Shown here in pieces: positions 60,142 to 64,000 of a DNA stretch of 64,000 bases. Both the position numbers and the translations under genes were made by a program. Origin of the DNA: Jacaranda mimosifolia. Lineage: Eukaryota; Streptophyta; Magnoliopsida; Lamiales; Bignoniaceae. The notes beneath the pieces were generated by a model. It was given only the letters and a program-made list of their open reading frames with translations, did not search any database and was not told the origin of the DNA. Numbering within the stretch: the stretch's first letter is position 1; every line of letters starts with the position of its first letter. The DNA is taken from the NCBI GenBank assembly GCA_018894105.1, contig CM032117.1, positions 42,828,501-42,892,500 of the forward strand, in the 5' to 3' direction.

Positions 60142-61426
60142 TGTAAGTTATTATAAGCCTAAGAAGGGGGTGAATTAGGCCTAAGGGATTTTAATGCAGT
60201 GGAAGTTTATCACTCAAAATATTTTTTAGCCTTTCAAATAGTTTAAGTCTTTTGTAGAAAACATTTTTAGTTACTGACTAGAATTTGTAAGTACCAGTTA
60301 AACAACCAGTCAGATCAGTGACAAATAAATGAGTAAAAACAAAAGTAAAATGACAATGGTATTTATAAAGTTTCGGCAAGCCTACTCCTTTACCCAAGTT
60401 TTCACTTAGGATTTTTAACTTGTTAAATCAATTGAAAATATAAGAGTGTTTTACAGTTAAGTACAAAAATTTGACAGAATAAAAGTAAAGGATCAGAAAA
60501 ACCCTAGTAGGGTGAAAACCAGCTCTTCGAAAAGAGCTAAACCAAAATCCCAAACGGGATAAGGTAGATTCCAGAGCACTGTGAAACCAACTACTTTGTG
60601 AACAGGCCTAGGGAAACTTATGCTAGATTCACTTGCACAACCTTTGTCGACTGATGCATGAGTTGCTGCCGCTCCATACGACCCACTCTAGACTCTTTTT
60701 CTACACCAAAACCCAGAGCACTACAGAAGATTACAGATAGTACCATTCTATTGGTCTCTTCACCTAGAGGTCCTTAGAGCAACCAATCATTGATTTATTC
60801 TCTTCGCGGGGTCCGTTGAGAGCATGTACGACTCTCGTCCCTCTTCACCACAAGGTCCTTCGAGATACAAATCGCCTTGTCCTTATCTCCTTATGGTCCA
60901 TCGAAGGCAAGCTCCCATTAACCTTCCTCACCACAAGGCCCCTCGAAAACATATGTAGAGCAAGGAATTAGTAATACTTAAGTACAAAATATATGAGAGT
61001 ATCACACAACTCCTCAAGATACTTAACAAAGATCTTTTCCCGACTAAGTGATTCACCCTGAACAATGTTGCAAATTTTCTTATTTATATGCTTATGTCCA
61101 ATGGCTAAGAACCTTTAATTAGGTAAGTATCTATTGGAATCAAATAAGTAAACGATATATTATGGTAAGCTTACATCAATACCATAAATTGCGGATATAT
61201 TAATGAGTAAAGCAAGAATGATTTCTTTCCTAAATCACAGAGATGATAAACATGCTAGAATCTTTAGGAGATTTTTTAATTATGGGAAGTAAATTCTAGC
61301 GCATAGACAAATTCCAGCATATTGTGTAGAAAGATATTCATAGTTTAATTAAATGCTATCAGCGCATAAATTTAGGAATATAATTTTTTCATAATCAAAA
61401 CAATATAAATCATCAAGGGATTAACA
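60142..61426 (-). repeat. 3' LTR (about 1285 bp) of the copia element
   Basis: On - it opens TGTTAATCCCTTGATGATTT right after the PPT and probably ends TAACTTACA at 60142, giving TG...CA ends with a short inverted TGTTA/TTACA pattern. The right limit on - is inferred because no second copy is present. It includes a CACCCCCTTCTTAGGCTTAT block common near copia LTR ends. Confidence 0.65.
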
Positions 61427-61441
61427 ATCTCCCCCTTTTTG
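61427..61441 (-). other. Copia polypurine tract
   Basis: On - ATCATCATCAAAAAGGGGGA then GAT directly precedes TGTTAATC. This is the classic PPT of plant copia elements of the SIRE/Angela type. Confidence 0.85.
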
Positions 61442-61799
61442 ATGATGATAAAATTTGAATAGAGATGAATGGTATCACCTGAGCTCCCCTTGTTCATATG
61501 TCTGGTTTTTCCAACTTGTGCTCTCCTTGTCTATGTGCTAAAGAAACTAGAGAAAAAACAAATACCAGCAAATACCAAATAAAAACATTCATTCATATAA
61601 TAGGCCTAATCAAAAAGAAAATCATCCAGAGCATTAAGAGTTTATAGGCCCAGAAAAGTGTTCATCATTTGGTAGAAATAAACCTAGTGATAGAGATAAG
61701 TTCCAGCAATCAAATAAAAGTAAGTGAGTTCTAGCAAAAGTTTAAAGTTTTCATCGAATCAAATTTTCAAATCTTCTTCCCCTCATCATCAAAAGGGGG
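61442..61799 (-). other. Spacer between third ORF and polypurine tract
   Basis: A non-coding 3' UTR of the copia element. A second CATCATCAAAAGGGGG stretch at about 61785-61799 reads in the other direction and is not a PPT for this strand. Confidence 0.55.
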
Positions 61800-63213
61800 C
61801 TAGGAAGCATTCAGATAAGCTTTAACTTTCTCCTTTAGTCGAATAATAGTAGCATGAGTGCGATTGGATTTTCGAAGAAGACACTCGAGCTTGTAATCCA
61901 TGGAATCAACAAGTGTTTCCAAACATCCTGCAAGAGTCTCCACAACTTTACTAAGATCCTTTATCTTAGCCTCAAGTCTCTTATCAACTTTCCCTTGAGC
62001 CTTTTGTGATGTTTTAATGGGAGTAGGGCGAACATGACTAGATTCTTCAGATTCTGAACTAATAGTCACTAGTTTTTTGGATCTACAGGGACGGAGCTTG
62101 ATACTGCTAGGGGTTTTGCCAACTCTTCTAAACCATCCATCACCCTTAGTATACTGAATTTTCATTTTTCTAAGGCTAGCAAGATCTAAAATGTTATGAT
62201 CACGCTCCCCTCAATCCAAGCATCCGGTAAGAAAACTCCCTCGTGCTTAAAATATGAGTAAGAATTATGGAATATGGAAGATTTTCTGCTTGATGTAAGA
62301 AGGAATAGACCATATATTTTAGAATTATAAAACCAATATTGACCGGTTCTTGTCTAACATCCTTAGCCATCACATAGAGACTCATGGAATTTATGTTGTG
62401 GAATGACCACCACCAAATACCAGAGAGGAGAAAATAGTACAACTAAGCATTTTATGAAACAGAATGTGTTCAATTTTCAATTTGTTTAAAGCAGGCCCAA
62501 CAGACAAAGCATATTGTTTACCTTCCCAAAACATTTTGGTAATTTCATCATAGAAAATATCAGTATCAGACAAGTCTCCAAATTTAAAAAACTTAGTACC
62601 ATCATCAAGAAGATTAAGTAAAAAATTCAGTTTCAATGGAGATAGTAGCACACTCTGTTTTCCAAACATATAGGATTCAATGAAAGTAATATTTAAGTAA
62701 AACAACTTAACCTAGGATCTTTCATCAAGTTTCATAAAATTATCCCATTTCAGATTACACCAAATATCAACGACAGGAGATTTTGGCAACGAATCAAAAT
62801 TAACCACTCTTCCCCTATTCAAATTTCGGCCAGAAATTTTTTGACGAAAATATTTTTCAGCCTCTATAGAATGGAATTTAAGAGATGAGGGAACCTTATC
62901 GAAATTCCAGTCTGCAACTTCTTTAGGATTGACTAAAACAACGGACTTAGGGCTTGACAGACCCTTATTTGAACCACTTGGTTTTTAGGAAAACCCATGG
63001 GGGTGTCTTAATATCAGGTTCCTCAGAACTTAAGAACTCGGGTTTATTAGAGGAGGAAGATTTTTCATCGTCAGAGCTAGAGTCATTATACCATTTTAGC
63101 AAAATAGGAGCTTCGATTACTTCGAGAGGAACAAGTTCAGATGAGGATGAAGAGGGTTTCTTTTTCTTTGAGAAAGAAGGTCCAGCAGAATGAGAGCTCC
63201 ATTTCTTCATCAT
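61800..63213 (-). pseudogene. Third ORF of the copia element (putative plant transposon protein domain)
   Basis: The N-terminus (63213-62965) is MMKKWSSHSAGPSFSKKKKP followed by a Ser/Glu/Asp-rich stretch. After a shift the conserved part reads KFHSIEAEKYFRQKISGRNL, NRGRVVNFDSLPKSP, LFYLNITFIESYMFGKQ (about 62700), GDLSDTDIFYDEITKMFWEG and YALSVGPALNKLKIEHILFH. After another shift (62442-62200) it reads FHNINSMSLYVMAKDVRQEP and VNIGFIILKYMVYSFLHQAE. The C-terminus (62165-61800) has KMKIQYTKGDGWFRRVGKTP-like start and a helical coiled tail. This matches the plant family annotated as putative plant transposon protein. Its role (env-like or other) is unproven. One stop and at least two shifts are visible. 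Confidence 0.72.
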
Positions 63214-63534
63214 TTTGGAAAGATCAAAAGGGAAAGATAAGGGTTTTCTACTGCAAAAACTTTGAAAGATGAAGAAAATTTGAGAATAGGGTTTTTACAC
63301 GTGAAAAGGAAGATGATGGATCAGTCAAAAATAAAGAAAACTTGAAAAATGAGATTTTGGGAAGTGGATCAGTTAATTATCAAAATGGTCGAGAATTTTG
63401 GAAGTAAAAATGGTAATGGGGGAAGGAAAATTTAGCAATATTAAGCAGTTTTTCAAGAAGAAATAACTACCAAGTTTAATCATGGCTTATTTCTCTCACC
63501 AAATCAAAATTTTATTTTATTCCCAATTTATTCC
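63214..63534 (-). other. Spacer between RNase H and third ORF
   Basis: About 320 bases, AT-rich, no ORF. It holds the end of pol and a probable leader of the third ORF. Confidence 0.55.
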
Positions 63535-64000
63535 TTATATCAATGAATTTCCTTTCCTCCAATGCATTAGTAAAATATCTGCAAGCTGATTTTCAGCAGA
63601 CACAAAATCAATTGATATATCACCTCTATTTAAATAATCATGCAAGAAATGATGCTTAATTTCAATATGTTTTGTGCGTGAATGTAAAATTGAATTTTTA
63701 GAAATGCTAATAGCATTGAAACTATCACATAAAATGGACACGCAAGGAACATTAATACCAAAAATATATAGAATGTGCTTCATCCATAATACATGGGTGC
63801 AGCAATTTCCTAAGGCCAGATATTCTGTCTTGGTAGTAGATAATGCAACTATGCTTTACTTTTTACTGCATCATGAAACCAGAAAATTTTCCAGTAGTTG
63901 ACAACCACCACTGGTACTTTTCCTATCTATCTTACAACCAGCATAATCCGTATCAGAATAGCTTATGAAATTGAAGGTTTTAGAATGTGGATACCATAAG
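63535..64000 (-). pseudogene. Copia RNase H, C-terminal part of pol
   Basis: On - it reads LWYPHSKTFNFISYSDTDYA then GCKIDRKSTSGGCQLL, ALSTTKTEYLALGNCC, LWMKHILYIFGINVP, ILCDSFNAISISKNS and HSRTKHIEIKHHFLHDYLNR, ending FVSAENQLADIL. These are the Asp (SDTDYAG), Glu (TEY) and Asp (CDS) active-site blocks and the C-terminal HSRTKHIEI...ENQLADI signature of copia RNase H. At least one stop lies between the blocks. The gene continues beyond the right edge. Confidence 0.87.

Larger units (their letters stand above)
60142..64000 (-). mobile_element. SIRE-like Ty1/copia element, 3' part
   Basis: On - the order is copia RNase H, a third ORF, a PPT and a 3' LTR; the rest of pol lies beyond the right edge. 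An extra ORF after pol is a feature of SIRE/Maximus-type copia elements in plants. Stops and shifts in RNase H and the third ORF show it is inactive. Confidence 0.8.

Noticed and set aside
1..64000. tRNA, rRNA or miRNA genes
   Set aside because: No cloverleaf, rRNA core or convincing short hairpin precursor was recognised by eye; a covariance-model scan would decide.

Overview
This window is repeat-rich plant nuclear DNA, almost certainly from a eudicot. The evidence is plant-specific LTR-retrotransposon lineages (Tat/Retand-like and Del/Tekay-like Ty3/gypsy, and SIRE-like Ty1/copia), Tourist-, hAT- and MULE-type DNA elements, and long AT-rich intergenic stretches with TA, CA and GATA microsatellites. 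I cannot name the species from sequence alone. I found no convincing host gene, rRNA or tRNA in the 64 kb. Every protein-coding signature I could read belongs to a transposable element, and all are broken by stops, frameshifts or deletions.

Layout. (1) 1-9906: a Tat-lineage gypsy element on +. Its 5' LTR lies off the left edge. It carries gag, protease, RT, RNase H, integrase, a minisatellite-bearing 3' UTR, a long antisense ORF on - (putative gypsy-type transposon domain), a PPT and a 709-bp 3' LTR. (2) 9907-16647: AT-rich intergenic DNA with a fossil copia RNase H (about 10.42-10.65 kb) and a Tourist-like MITE (15984-16342). (3) 16648-20962: a second gypsy element with paired LTRs, ATATA duplications, and gag, protease and the integrase tail only. 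A 1.1-kb hAT-like element is nested in its leader. (4) 20963-23190: intergenic DNA with another MITE, ending in a Helitron-like fragment. (5) 23191-31503: a non-coding LTR element with about 2.6-kb LTRs and an internal array of about six 194-bp tandem repeats. A 1.6-kb MULE-like element with about 305-bp terminal inverted repeats and perfect 9-bp duplications is nested in its left LTR. (6) 32120-47318: a three-LTR array (LTR-internal-LTR-internal-LTR) of a Del/Tekay-like gag-only element, flanked as a whole by CCCCC. A 2.2-kb solo-LTR-like insertion is nested in the first internal region. (7) 47598-52867: a truncated - strand relative of element 1 (5' LTR, PBS, gag, protease, RT, RNase H). (8) 52868-58406: about 2-kb head-to-tail AT-rich units with Helitron-like 3' hairpin/CTGG ends. 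(9) 58407-60141: unidentified. (10) 60142-64000: the 3' part of a SIRE-like copia element on - (RNase H, third ORF, PPT, LTR).

The elements record a layered insertion history rather than a pathway. Several events are resolved by target-site duplications, and one has its empty site in the same window. The most informative parts are the three-LTR array, the 194-bp array inside a non-coding retroelement, the antisense ORF with its own TATA box and apparent intron, and the Helitron-like array.
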